64,000 nucleotides of DNA from Paenibacillus sp. RUD330 (GTDB lineage: Bacteria; Bacillota; Bacilli; Paenibacillales; Paenibacillaceae). The notes under the pieces are model-generated. The model worked only from the letters and a program-made list of their open reading frames with translations. It was not told the DNA's origin and made no database searches. The stretch covers positions 1,142,001 to 1,206,000 of the forward strand of contig NZ_CP022655.2 of the NCBI RefSeq assembly GCF_002243345.2. The letters are read 5' to 3'. Below, one piece after another: positions 17,528 through 26,425 of this stretch. Numbering within the stretch: the first letter of the stretch is position 1; each line of letters starts with the position of its first letter. The position numbers and the translations under genes are program-made.

Positions 17528-17541
17528 GAGCGCGTTTTTTT
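17517..17541 (+). terminator. Terminator overlapping the esterase stop codon
   Basis: CGCGCTC (17517-17523), loop GTAG containing the TAG stop, and GAGCGCG (17528-17534), followed by TTTTTTT. Confidence 0.85.
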
Positions 17542-17674
17542 CGTGGGCGGCCGGTTTCCACGGATTGCCTGCAACCGTAGAGCTCGAGGATGCGTCAAAG
17601 GTAACATAGCGGAAGTCAACCGGCAGGCCGCTTCTGCCGCATCGTAATCCCGATGCATTTCCTCGGTGAAGACG

Positions 17675-17697
17675 AAAAAAGCTCCCCGAAGGGAGCC
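17675..17697 (-). terminator. Terminator of the NlpC/P60 gene
   Basis: Read on the minus strand: GCTCCC-TTCG-GGGAGC followed by TTTTTTC. It lies about 30 bases past the stop codon of the peptidoglycan hydrolase gene. Confidence 0.85.
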
Positions 17698-17726
17698 AAA
17701 TCGATCCGGCAGCGGCCCAGCTTGTC

Positions 17727-18215
17727 CTAGAGGACGCGGCGAGCCGTGTTGTAGTGGTCTTTCCACCAGCCGGAGTTGATGGTATCGGTCGTGACGCCCG
17801 GCTTGCCGTACGTGTGGACGATTTTGCCGCCGCCGATGTACATGCCGACATGCGTTACAGGGGAGTAGAAGAAGACGAGATCCCCGGGCTTGAGGTTGCT
17901 CTTGGAGACGTATTTGCCGACCTTGGATTGCGCTTTGGACGTGCGCGGAAGCGTGATGCCTGCTTTTTTGTAGGCGTACTTCATCAGGCTGGAGCAGTCG
18001 AAGTATTTGGTCGTGCTGGTGGAAGCGCCGAATTTGTAAGGAGTGCCCATCTGCGCTTTGGCGGCATTGATGACGGTCGTGGCTTTCGAGGAAGCCGACG
18101 CGGTTGCCGCCTCCGCTTTCGGTGCCGACAGGAGGGCGCCTCCGGAAATGGCGATGCTAAGTGCAAGCGCAGCAGCTGCGATTTTTTTTGTAAGTTGGTT
18201 GAAGTTGAATGTCAT
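17727..18215 (-). CDS. Secreted NlpC/P60 cell-wall endopeptidase
   Basis: Exported cysteine peptidase of 162 residues predicted to cut the gamma-D-glutamyl-diaminopimelate bond in peptidoglycan stem peptides. The N terminus is a signal peptide (basic start, hydrophobic run ending ALLSAPKAEAA). The catalytic domain has Cys in KYFDCSSLMKYAY, His in PVTHVGMYIGGG and the third polar residue His in KIVHTYGKP. There is no separate wall-binding (LysM or SH3) domain. ATG 18215 follows AGAGAGGA; the frame continues upstream to 18263 without a better site. Confidence 0.85.
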   Translation of the reverse strand: MTFNFNQLTKKIAAAALALSIAISGGALLSAPKAEAATASASSKATTVINAAKAQMGTPYKFGASTSTTKYFDCSSLMKYAYKKAGITLPRTSKAQSKVGKYVSKSNLKPGDLVFFYSPVTHVGMYIGGGKIVHTYGKPGVTTDTINSGWWKDHYNTARRVL

Positions 18216-18416
18216 GATGTATGATTCCTCTCTTCTTGTGGAAGTATTGGAGCGGCTGATCAATTCCGCATAAACACCATAACACAGCTGAAAGCTGCCA
18301 ACCCTTTCCTCTGAGACCTAAGAACTAGGCTTCATGCGGCTTCTCCCCCTTTTGTGAGAAAAAAATGAGAAACCTCTCATATCGGTTTAAGCCTGCCTTC
18401 AGCTGGTTTTAAGCCC

Positions 18417-18463
18417 GAAAAGGCGCCAGGCAGACCGGTTTCCGGCCTGCCTGGCGCCTTTTC
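18417..18463. terminator. 17-bp-stem bidirectional terminator
   Basis: The arms 18417-18433 and 18447-18463 are fully complementary, enclosing CCGG/CCGG pairs. The outer ends are GAAAA and TTTTC. It sits just downstream of the minus-strand ABC ATPase gene. Confidence 0.75.
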
Positions 18464-18479
18464 ATCCTTTCCTTCCGCG

Positions 18480-19526
18480 CTAGTACAGCTTATGGACGAC
18501 ATCCTCGAATTCCGGTTCCCTCATCCGGATATCCTCCAGCTCGCCGAATTTTTCAAGCTCCCGAAGCACCTGGACGCTGCTTGACGTCTCCAGGTCGCAT
18601 TCAAGGACGAGCGTGCGGTCTTCAAGGGATTTCAAGCGGATGCCGGCCGCGGCCGGGGAAGGCGGCTCGGGACAGGGGAGTCCGCCTGCCGCCGCAGGGG
18701 CGCTTTCGCACAGGCTTCGAAGCTGCGCGGCCGCGGCCGCGGCGCTCTCCGCCTGCCGGAAGGTCACTTCCATGACAGCGGGCAGCCCGATGCGTGCCCG
18801 CAGCTGCGCGATGCCGCCGTCATAGTCGAGCTTGCCGCTGCTGATGACGAGCACCCGGCTGCACAGCTGCTCGATATCGTCCATATCATGGGTCGTCAGC
18901 AGGATGGTCGTCCGCATCCTCTCATTGATATCGCGCAGGAGAGAACGGATGTCCCGCTTGGACGCGGCATCGAGGCCGATCGTCGGTTCATCCAGGATGA
19001 GGATGGACGGCTCATGCAGCATCGCCGCCGCCAGATCGCCTCTCATCCGCTGGCCGAGCGACAGCTTGCGGACCGGCGTGTCCATGAAACCCGACAGGCG
19101 CAGCAAGTTCTCTAGCTCTTCGATCCGGCTTCTTTTCCGCTGCGGGGTCAAGCCGTACATAGCCGCCAGGATATCGTAGGAATCGCGCAGCGGCAAGTCC
19201 CACCATAGCTGGGTGCGCTGCCCGAACAGCACGCCGAGCGTGCGCGCGGCTTCCTTGCGCTTGCGGTGTGGATTGATTCCCCCCAGCAGGACTTCTCCTT
19301 GGGTGGGATGCAGGATTCCCGAAAGCATTTTGATGGTCGTCGATTTGCCGGCTCCGTTCGGGCCGATGAATCCGGCGAATTCGCCTTCGGCAATCGAGAA
19401 GCTCATATCCGATACGGCCTGCTTCGGCATGGACCGCCGGCGGAACAAGCCGAGCCGTTTGCCCGATGCTTCCGGATCCGGCACCCGGAATTCCTTGGTG
19501 AGTCCGATCGCTTCGATCATGTTCAT
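18480..19526 (-). CDS. ABC-2 type exporter, ATP-binding protein
   Basis: ATPase of 348 residues in the DrrA/CcmA-like class. Walker A is GPNGAGKST, the signature is LSLGQRMR, Walker B is ILILDEPTIGLD, and the H-loop His is in LLTTHDMDD. The stretch FGQRTQLWWDLP is characteristic of the ABC-2 subfamily whose permeases are DUF990-like. A C-terminal domain of about 110 residues includes an Ala/Pro-rich insert near residues 265-300. It is the last gene of a three-gene operon with two permeases (order permease, permease, ATPase). The substrate is unknown. Confidence 0.85.
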   Translation of the reverse strand: MNMIEAIGLTKEFRVPDPEASGKRLGLFRRRSMPKQAVSDMSFSIAEGEFAGFIGPNGAGKSTTIKMLSGILHPTQGEVLLGGINPHRKRKEAARTLGVLFGQRTQLWWDLPLRDSYDILAAMYGLTPQRKRSRIEELENLLRLSGFMDTPVRKLSLGQRMRGDLAAAMLHEPSILILDEPTIGLDAASKRDIRSLLRDINERMRTTILLTTHDMDDIEQLCSRVLVISSGKLDYDGGIAQLRARIGLPAVMEVTFRQAESAAAAAAQLRSLCESAPAAAGGLPCPEPPSPAAAGIRLKSLEDRTLVLECDLETSSSVQVLRELEKFGELEDIRMREPEFEDVVHKLY

Positions 19527-19536
19527 TCTCCTTTCG

Positions 19537-20346
19537 TCACGAGCCGGTGCTCTGATAGCGCGACAGGCCGAATTTCCACATTTGCAGGGACAGGAGGAGC
19601 ATCGCTGCCGCTACGCCGACGCTGAGTCCGAGCGTCCAGGCTCCATGGGTGCCGCGGATGATGTAGAGGGCGGGCATATAATTGATGAAGGCGACCGGAA
19701 TGAGACCGGTAAGCAGCCCTTGCAGCCAGCCGGGATAAATGGTGAGCGGATATTGGGCGGCGGTGCGCGCGGCGTCCTCGGTCAGCACCTGAAGAGCTTC
19801 GATGCGGGTCAGCCAGAATCCGGCCGAGGCTGTGAGCAGCCCGATGCCGAACATGAGGACGGCTCCTGCCGCGATGGCGGCGGCCGTCAGCGGGATTGCG
19901 GTCCAAAGGCCGGGCCTGCCCTCGAAGATCGCTCCGAGCGAGATGGTGAGCATGGAGACGCCGAGCAGCATCTCGCCGAATCTCGGCGAGAAGTTCTGAG
20001 CCATCAGGATGAGGAGGACGGGAGCCGGACGCAGCAGCAGCCCGTCGAGATCGCCGCTGACGAGATACTTCTCGAGGTGATGGACATCGGAGGCGAAGCT
20101 GCGGTACAGCGCTTTGGACAAGGTGAGCACGGCGTACAGATAGCCTGATTCCGCGATGCTCCAGCCCTGGATCGTGCCGAACCGGTTCAGCACGACGGCA
20201 AGAAGGGCGAACTCTACCGCATTGATCATTGCGGAGGCGGCGATGCCGACCCAGAAGTTGAACGAATACTGCATCCGGCTCCGGAAGCTGGAGCGGATCA
20301 GAAGACGGTACATCGTTGCGAATCGGCTCCATTCGGCTCGGTTCAT
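19537..20346 (-). CDS. ABC-2 family exporter permease
   Basis: About 269 residues, with six predicted membrane helices. The family pattern includes FRSRMQYSFNFWVG near the N terminus, LEKYLVSGDLDGLLLRPAPVL in the middle and YPGWLQGLLTGLIPVAFINYMPA before the last helices, typical of the PF06182-like permeases paired with DrrA-type ATPases. The start codon at 20346 overlaps the TGA of the preceding permease gene (ATGA), so I prefer it over the upstream frame extension to 20436. It probably forms a heterodimer with that permease. Confidence 0.8.
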   Translation of the reverse strand: MNRAEWSRFATMYRLLIRSSFRSRMQYSFNFWVGIAASAMINAVEFALLAVVLNRFGTIQGWSIAESGYLYAVLTLSKALYRSFASDVHHLEKYLVSGDLDGLLLRPAPVLLILMAQNFSPRFGEMLLGVSMLTISLGAIFEGRPGLWTAIPLTAAAIAAGAVLMFGIGLLTASAGFWLTRIEALQVLTEDAARTAAQYPLTIYPGWLQGLLTGLIPVAFINYMPALYIIRGTHGAWTLGLSVGVAAAMLLLSLQMWKFGLSRYQSTGS

Positions 20347-21116
20347 CCGCCCTGCACCTCCACCTTGCGCCGCATGAAGCCGGTGACAGCGAGACAGACG
20401 AGAGTGAGCACAACGCACCAGATCAGCGACGGGCAAATCGCGGCGATGCCGTCATAACCCAGATAAATCCGGCTTGGTATGTAGCTGAGGCTCGGGTAGA
20501 AGGACCAGCGGCTGATCCGACCCATCCAGCCCGGAAGCCATTCGATCGGGATCAGGAAGCCGGACAGAAGTGTCGAGAAAGCGTAGTTCAGCCACTGGAA
20601 CCAGGAGGATTCCGTTGTCCAGAGAGCGGCCGCGCCGATGAGATATTGGACGCAGATGGAGAGGTAGGCGGCGCAGACTACGGCAGCGGCCGAGGCGGCC
20701 GCAGCGGACAGGGCAGGGAGCCGCAGCGGTACGGCGAACAGGTACACGATGTAGATCGGCAAGCTTTTGTACATAGCCTGGTATGCGATCTGTCCCCATT
20801 CCCTGCACATGAGCTGGTAGAACAAGTGCACCGGCCTGACGAGCTCGGTCGCGATCGCCCCGGTACGTACGAGCTGCGGAATTCCGAGGCCGTTGGAGGT
20901 GAAGGACGTCACCCATAGGAGGCACTGGTTGAGGGCTACGTAGGAGACTAGCCCGGAGAGCCCGTAGATGCCGAGATCCTTGGTCTCGCCGATCCCCGTC
21001 CATATCGACAGGTAAATGAAGCCGAACATGGCGCTGGCAACGTTGTGAAGCAGATGGGATGCGCGGTATTGAAGGTTGCGGTTGAAGCTGGCGCGCGATA
21101 GCGCATAGAAAAGCAT
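20343..21116 (-). CDS. ABC-2 family exporter permease
   Basis: First gene of the three-gene ABC exporter operon, 257 residues with about six membrane helices. It begins MLFYALSRASFNRNLQYR. It contains ELVRPVHLFYQLMCREWG, at the position where its partner has LLLRPAPVLLILMAQNFS, and the segment GFLIPIEWLPGWMGRISRWSFYP resembling the partner's YPGWL region, so the two permeases look like diverged paralogues. Start 21116 follows GAGGTG; the frame is open upstream to 21173. The exported compound is unknown. Confidence 0.8.
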   Translation of the reverse strand: MLFYALSRASFNRNLQYRASHLLHNVASAMFGFIYLSIWTGIGETKDLGIYGLSGLVSYVALNQCLLWVTSFTSNGLGIPQLVRTGAIATELVRPVHLFYQLMCREWGQIAYQAMYKSLPIYIVYLFAVPLRLPALSAAAASAAAVVCAAYLSICVQYLIGAAALWTTESSWFQWLNYAFSTLLSGFLIPIEWLPGWMGRISRWSFYPSLSYIPSRIYLGYDGIAAICPSLIWCVVLTLVCLAVTGFMRRKVEVQGG

Positions 21117-21287
21117 GAGGCACCTCGATTCTTCAGATAATGGCATATCTTCCAAATAAGGTGAAATGCGCAAGAGAGCGGAAGAACATCATATCCCATC
21201 TCATGCTTCCGGCGCAATCCCTTTTTGACGCATTTTTCCGTATTCTCTGGACATCATAGGAAAGATACGGAAGGGAGGAGTCCAACA

Positions 21288-22151
21288 ATGCCGCAATGGC
21301 TGGAAATCATGCTGCGCACGCTCAGCTCGGTGGTGGTCATGTTTATCGTAGCGAAGCTGCTGGGCAAGCGCCAAATCTCCCAGCTGTCTCTGTTCGAGTA
21401 CATTACGGGCATATCCATCGGCAATATTGCCGGCTACATCTCCATGGACACGGAGACGCAGTGGTACTTGGGATTTGTCGCCATCGGAACATGGGCGCTT
21501 ATTTCTGTCGGCATGGAATATGCCACCATGAAGAGCAGGGCGATCGGCGGAATCGTCGACGGAAAAGGAACCGTGCTCATCAAAAACGGCTCCATTCTCG
21601 AAAAGAACTTGTTCAAGGAGAAGCTGACGCTCGACGAGCTTCTTGAACAGCTGCGGAAGAAGAGCATATTCAAGGTTTCCGAGATCGAATTTGCCGTGAT
21701 GGAGAAAAGCGGAGAAATCAACGCGCTGCTCAAAAAGGAAAACCAGCCGCTGACGCCATCCATGCTCGGCTGGAAAATGTCGAGGGAGCCGGAGACGCAA
21801 ACCGTCATGATGGACGGTCAAGTGCTGCAGGAGCCGCTGCAGGAGACGGGGCTGGACGAGGATTGGCTGCGCCATGAGCTGTCCAAGCTCAAGGTGAAGC
21901 CGGAAAACGTGTTCCTGGCGCAGGTCGACGCCAAAAAACAGCTGACCGTGCAAACAGGATCTCTCGATGGCTCGCTCGAGCCGAACAGCCTGACGCCGAG
22001 GCAGCAGCTGCTCGCAACGCTGCAGCAGGCCAAGGCGGATCTGGACCAGTTCGGCCACTTCGCCCGCACCGACGAAGAAAGGGAGGCCCTTCTGTCCGGA
22101 TCGCGCCAGCTGGATCAAGTCATCCGCCTCGCGCAGCCGGAGCTGAAGTGA
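21288..22151 (+). CDS. DUF421 (YetF/YcaP-type) membrane protein
   Basis: Protein of 287 residues with three N-terminal helices (LSSVVVMFIVAKLLG, ISIGNIAGYIS, WYLGFVAIGTWALISV) and a cytoplasmic DUF421 domain. Family markers are LGKRQISQLSLFEYITGISIGNIA and GTVLIKNGSILEKNLFKEKLTLDELLEQLRKKSIF. Bacillus relatives (YdfR/YdfS, YetF, YrbG) affect spore coat or germination properties. The C-terminal extension with a glutamine-rich helix (TPRQQLLATLQQAKADLDQF) is longer than in small homologues. ATG 21288 follows GGGAGGAGTCCAACA. Confidence 0.85.
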   Translation: MPQWLEIMLRTLSSVVVMFIVAKLLGKRQISQLSLFEYITGISIGNIAGYISMDTETQWYLGFVAIGTWALISVGMEYATMKSRAIGGIVDGKGTVLIKNGSILEKNLFKEKLTLDELLEQLRKKSIFKVSEIEFAVMEKSGEINALLKKENQPLTPSMLGWKMSREPETQTVMMDGQVLQEPLQETGLDEDWLRHELSKLKVKPENVFLAQVDAKKQLTVQTGSLDGSLEPNSLTPRQQLLATLQQAKADLDQFGHFARTDEEREALLSGSRQLDQVIRLAQPELK

Positions 22152-22188
22152 CGCTCCCCGTGTTGTTTCTATATTATATAGAAGCTTG

Positions 22189-23004
22189 TCAGCGATTCTG
22201 GCTGGCGCCTCCGGCGTCGCCGGGATTGCCGAAGCTTCCGGTCTCCGGATCGGAGCCGCTGTATTTGCCGATGATCGCCTTGCCGCCGTTCTTGTCGGCC
22301 TTCTGCTTGATGATCTGCAGAGGCACGGGCATTTCGTTGCCGCCGGCAAAATGCTTCTGCACCAAAATGTTGAACGGCTCCACATAAGGGCTCAGATCGC
22401 TGCCGGCCCAGGATTCGCGGGAATACTCGACGAACTGGTTGACCAGATCGCGATTGGCCGTAATGTGGACCTCCTGGACGGCGGGCGCAAGCTTGCGGAC
22501 ACGCACGGCGATCGTCTGCTTCAGCTTGCTCGACAGCTCGTTGTGGTCGTTGACGGAGAAATACGAATTGTAGGGCGTGACAAGCTGGCGGTTGTCCCAT
22601 TTGTCGCTGCCGGTCTGATGGTTGTAGACGCCCTCCATCCAGCCGCCGTTGTTCTGCTCGCGGATGACCTTGCTGCCGCTGCGGACCGCATGGGTTGCCG
22701 TTCCGTCGAGCACGATGCCCACATAGGCGTTCTTGTCGGTCAGCATGACGATAGCCTGTCCGATTCCGTTGAGGCGGGTGACGTCGCGCGAGAGCTGCGA
22801 GCTGTATTCGAAGAAGCGGTTATGGTGCTGGGTGGAGTCGGTGCCGAGCGTTCCGTACATCCGGCTTCCTTGCATTTTGGGATCGTTCTTCTGGCGCGTG
22901 CCGTAATTCTGGTCGCTGTTCTGGACATGCTGCTTGTAGCTGCAGCCGCCGAGCAGCAAGGATAAGATCAGGGCGGAAGCAAGTACCCGTGATGGCTGTC
23001 TCAT
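22189..23004 (-). CDS. YhcN/YlaJ family sporulation lipoprotein
   Basis: Lipoprotein of 271 residues. The signal peptide ends in LLLGGCSYKQ, with the lipobox Cys at about residue 21. The body has the family pattern: LNGIGQAIVMLTDKNAYVGI, a Gly/Asn-rich variable centre, and LKQTIAVRVRKLAPAVQEVHIT followed by VEYSRESWAG. Homologues sit in the inner spore membrane and support spore outgrowth, so expression under a forespore sigma factor is likely but I did not see a clear motif. It is convergent with the DUF421 gene. The ATG follows AAAGGGGAGG. Confidence 0.85.
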   Translation of the reverse strand: MRQPSRVLASALILSLLLGGCSYKQHVQNSDQNYGTRQKNDPKMQGSRMYGTLGTDSTQHHNRFFEYSSQLSRDVTRLNGIGQAIVMLTDKNAYVGIVLDGTATHAVRSGSKVIREQNNGGWMEGVYNHQTGSDKWDNRQLVTPYNSYFSVNDHNELSSKLKQTIAVRVRKLAPAVQEVHITANRDLVNQFVEYSRESWAGSDLSPYVEPFNILVQKHFAGGNEMPVPLQIIKQKADKNGGKAIIGKYSGSDPETGSFGNPGDAGGASQNR

Positions 23005-23460
23005 GAAGTGAGCCTCCCCTTTCGTTTGTGGCGAGTGCCTTTAGGATTCGCCGCGGAGGGGTAAATATGCGGTCCCGGACCTATACATAATTGACCATGG
23101 GTTTGGTGAACAATGATAAGGTGGACAGGCGCGCAAACCATGAATTGGAAGCCTTTCTCGGTGTCCGAAGCTCTTTTTGACAGCTTTGAGAACAATTTGT
23201 GAACTCTCTGTGGAACATTGACAATTAGGGGCTTCAACTTTATATTTAATAAAGTAATTGACATGCAGGAGTTGCCATTTTTAAAGCTGTGCATGAAGCA
23301 TTTGCCTCAAGACGTACATAAGGAAGAGAAAGCGTTTCACCGGATGAATCCGGGTGGTTTTCCAACTCCTACAATCGTTCCGTAAACGGATGACTGCCTT
23401 CCGGCGGTTCTCCGTTTTTGCTTGGGCAAATGCCGAAAACGTCAAAAGTGGGGTTGATGA
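23005..23460. other. 456-base divergent intergenic region upstream of the oxidase operon
   Basis: It separates the sporulation lipoprotein gene (-) from the cytochrome oxidase operon (+). It is AT-richer than its surroundings, contains the strong sigma-A-type promoter listed separately, and has about 215 bases of untranslated leader after it. A GAAAGCGTTTCA sequence near 23329 resembles a catabolite-repression site but is one base short of the consensus. I see no small ORF that I would defend. Confidence 0.5.
23218..23246 (+). promoter_or_regulatory. Sigma-A promoter of the ctaCDEF operon
   Basis: TTGACA at 23218-23223, exactly 17 bases, then TATATT at 23241-23246. It is the best sigma-A match in the gap and lies 215 bases before the ctaC start, leaving room for leader control. 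Confidence 0.7.
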
Positions 23461-24501
23461 ATGATGAAACGGTGGCATCTTGCACGACGTCTCCTGCCGT
23501 TGCTCGCAGGAATGGCTCTGTTCCTATCGGCATGCGGACGGGCCGACTTGTCCACGCTGAGGCCGCAGGGTCCGGTGGCGCTCGAACAATTCAATCTGAT
23601 GAAGCTCACCATCACGATCATGGTGCTCGTCATCGTGGTTGTTTTCGCACTATCCTTCTATGTAATCGTTAAATTCCGCCGTCGTCCCGGAGACAACAAG
23701 GTCCCGGTGCAAGTGGAAGGCAACCACAAGCTCGAGATCATCTGGACCGTCATTCCGATCGTTCTCCTTCTGATTCTTGGCGTCCCTACGGTCCAGTCGG
23801 TATTCGGCCTGGCCAAGGACTATTCCAAGGACGACAACGCCGTACAGGTCATCGTGACCGGCCATCAATACTGGTGGGAGTTCGAATACCCTCAGTACGG
23901 CATCAAGACCGCTCAGGAACTGATGATTCCGACCGGCAAGACGATTTCCATCTCCGCCAAATCAGCGGACGTCATCCACTCGTTCTGGATTCCATCGCTT
24001 GCCGGCAAGATCGATACGAACCCGGGAAGCAACGTCAATAAAATGTACTTCAGCTCCAAGCATGACGGAGTGTACCTCGGCAAATGCGCCGAGCTGTGCG
24101 GGCCTTCCCATGCTCTCATGGACTTCAAGGTGAAGTCCGTCAGCAACGATTCCTTCGACCGCTGGGTAGCGGGAATGAAGGAGCCTGGACAGCTGCCGGC
24201 CGATGCGGCCATCAGCGACGTGTTCCAGAAGCAGTGCCTCACCTGCCACGCGGTAGGCGACAAAGGCCTGCAGCTGTATCCGAACCTGACCAACATCGGC
24301 GACCGTGAAACGATCGGCGGCATCCTGGTCAACACGGACGATCCGAAGTATAAAAACGAAGGCTCGACTTACGACAACCTGAAACGGTGGATCTCCGATC
24401 CGCAAGCGGTTAAGCCGGGCAACTCCATGCCGAAGGTTGACCTGACTAAGGAACAGATCGACGGCATCGCCAAGTATCTGTCCGAATACAAGCAGAAGTA
24501 G
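23461..24501 (+). CDS. ctaC: Cytochrome c oxidase subunit II with fused cytochrome c domain (caa3 type)
   Basis: Subunit II of an aa3/caa3 oxidase, 346 residues. A lipoprotein-type signal (LFLSACGRAD) is followed by two membrane helices. The cupredoxin domain carries the CuA ligands in DVIHSFWIP and in CAELCGPSHALM. A C-terminal class I cytochrome c domain has QCLTCHAVGDKG as the haem site and a distal Met in GNSMPKVD. It accepts electrons from cytochrome c and passes them to subunit I. It is the first gene of the cta operon. The ATG pair at 23461/23464 is preceded only by a weak GGGG site. Confidence 0.93.
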   Translation: MMKRWHLARRLLPLLAGMALFLSACGRADLSTLRPQGPVALEQFNLMKLTITIMVLVIVVVFALSFYVIVKFRRRPGDNKVPVQVEGNHKLEIIWTVIPIVLLLILGVPTVQSVFGLAKDYSKDDNAVQVIVTGHQYWWEFEYPQYGIKTAQELMIPTGKTISISAKSADVIHSFWIPSLAGKIDTNPGSNVNKMYFSSKHDGVYLGKCAELCGPSHALMDFKVKSVSNDSFDRWVAGMKEPGQLPADAAISDVFQKQCLTCHAVGDKGLQLYPNLTNIGDRETIGGILVNTDDPKYKNEGSTYDNLKRWISDPQAVKPGNSMPKVDLTKEQIDGIAKYLSEYKQK

Positions 24502-24535
24502 CATTCACCTATCGGTATTGAAGGGGGTACCAGCC

Positions 24536-26425
24536 TTGGCTCACGCACATCCGGTCAAGCGCCATACCGGTCTCATGGACTGGCTGACGACTGTGGACCA
24601 CAAAAAAATCGGCATCCTGTATTTGATTGCCGGCGGATTCTTCTTCCTGATCGGCGGCCTCGAGGCGCTGCTGATCCGGGTTCAGCTTTGGAAGCCGCTC
24701 AACAACTTCGTCGGCGCGGACACGTACAACGAGCTGCTGACGATGCACGGCACGACGATGATCTTCCTCGCGGCGATGCCCGTCATCTTCGCGCTCATGA
24801 ACGCCATCGTGCCGCTGCAGATCGGCGCGCGCGACGTCGCCTTCCCGTTCGTCAACTCCCTCGGCTTCTGGACGTTCTTCTTCGGCGGCCTGCTGCTCAA
24901 CATCAGCTGGCTGGCCGGCACCGTTCCGGATGCGGGCTGGACATCCTACGTCCCTCTCGCAAGCCCTACATATAATGTAGACAAAGGCGTCGACTTCTAC
25001 GTTCTCGGCCTTCAGATCGCCGGTATCGGCACCCTGATCGGCGGCATCAACTTCCTGGTCACGATCATCAACATGCGCGCTCCGGGCATGAGCTTCATGA
25101 GAATGCCGATGTTCACCTGGACGGCATTCATCACCTCAGCCCTGATCCTGTTCGCCTTCCCGGCCCTTACCGTCGGCCTGGTCGCGCTCATGTTCGACCG
25201 GCTGTTCGAAGCGAATTTCTTCGAAGTGGCGGGCGGCGGCAATACCGTCCTATGGGAGCATATCTTCTGGATCTTCGGTCACCCGGAGGTTTACATCCTG
25301 ATTCTCCCGGCTTTCGGGGTCATCTCCGAAGTCATCAGCACCTTCTCGCGCAAGCGGCTGTTCGGCTACAGCTCGATGGTGTTCGCCACCGTCCTGATCG
25401 GCTTCCTCGGCTTCATGGTCTGGGCCCACCATATGTTCACGGTAGGCTTGGGACCGGTAGCGAACGCGCTGTTCTCCATCGCAACGATGCTGATCGCGGT
25501 TCCGACCGGAATCAAGATCTTCAACTGGATCTTCACGATGTGGGGCGGCTCGATCCGCTTCACCTCCGCCAACCTGTTCGCCGTCGGCTTCGTTCCGACG
25601 TTCGTCATGGGCGGCGTGACCGGCGTCATGCTGGCCGCGGCTCCGGCCGACTTCCAGTACCATGACAGCTACTTCGTCGTAGCCCACTTCCACTACGTCA
25701 TCGTCGGCGGCCTCGTGCTCGGCCTGTTCGCCGGCCTGCACTACTGGTGGCCGAAGATGTTCGGCCGCGCGCTGAACGAGTTCATCGGCAAGCTGACGTT
25801 CTGGACCTTCTTCATCGGCTTCCATCTGACGTTCTTCGTGCAGCATTTCCTCGGCCTCATGGGCATGCCGCGCCGGATCTGGACGTACCTGGACGGAATG
25901 GGCTTCAACACGATGAACCTGATCAGTACGATCGGCGCCTTCCTGATGGGCCTCGGCACGATCTTCTTCATCATCAACATCATCGTTACGGCTGCCAAGC
26001 CGAAAAACGCAGGCAACGATCCGTGGGAAGACGGCCGCACGCTGGAATGGTCGATTCCGTCCCCGGCTCCTGAATACAACTTCGCCCAGACTCCGCTCGT
26101 CCGCGGATACGACGCGCTGTGGAAAGAGAAGATGGACGGCAACGAAGGCATGTCGCCTGCGGAGCCGATCGGCCCGATTCATATGCCGAGCCCATCGATC
26201 CTTCCGTTCCTGATGTCCGTCGGCCTGTTCATCGCCGGCTTCGGGTTCCTGTACGCGAAGAACGACTGGAACAATGCATTTGTCTCCAACATCTTCGGCA
26301 ACCATATCGTAGCTGGCCTTGGCCTCGCGATCACGCTGGGATGCATGGTCGTCCGCTCGCTCAAGGACGATCACGGCTTCCACATCGAGCCGGAAGAAAT
26401 TACGGGCAAGGGGGTTAAGGCATGA
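24536..26425 (+). CDS. ctaD: Cytochrome c oxidase subunit I
   Basis: Catalytic haem-copper subunit of about 629 residues with twelve or more helices. Ligands visible in order: the haem a His in LLTMHGTTMIF, CuB His and the cross-linked Tyr in FGHPEVYIL, the CuB pair in WAHHMFTVG, and the haem a3 and a His residues in VAHFHYVIVGG. The start is probably the TTG at 24536, seven bases after AAGGGGGT; an upstream in-frame TTG at 24518 precedes that site. The extra C-terminal helices (ILPFLMSVGLFIAGF) are the Bacillus-type fusion. Its stop codon overlaps the ctaE start. Confidence 0.95.
   Translation: MAHAHPVKRHTGLMDWLTTVDHKKIGILYLIAGGFFFLIGGLEALLIRVQLWKPLNNFVGADTYNELLTMHGTTMIFLAAMPVIFALMNAIVPLQIGARDVAFPFVNSLGFWTFFFGGLLLNISWLAGTVPDAGWTSYVPLASPTYNVDKGVDFYVLGLQIAGIGTLIGGINFLVTIINMRAPGMSFMRMPMFTWTAFITSALILFAFPALTVGLVALMFDRLFEANFFEVAGGGNTVLWEHIFWIFGHPEVYILILPAFGVISEVISTFSRKRLFGYSSMVFATVLIGFLGFMVWAHHMFTVGLGPVANALFSIATMLIAVPTGIKIFNWIFTMWGGSIRFTSANLFAVGFVPTFVMGGVTGVMLAAAPADFQYHDSYFVVAHFHYVIVGGLVLGLFAGLHYWWPKMFGRALNEFIGKLTFWTFFIGFHLTFFVQHFLGLMGMPRRIWTYLDGMGFNTMNLISTIGAFLMGLGTIFFIINIIVTAAKPKNAGNDPWEDGRTLEWSIPSPAPEYNFAQTPLVRGYDALWKEKMDGNEGMSPAEPIGPIHMPSPSILPFLMSVGLFIAGFGFLYAKNDWNNAFVSNIFGNHIVAGLGLAITLGCMVVRSLKDDHGFHIEPEEITGKGVKA

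Noticed and set aside
23322-23340. GAAAGCGTTTCA resembling a cre site before ctaC
   Set aside because: Spacing is one base short of the 14-base consensus palindrome.
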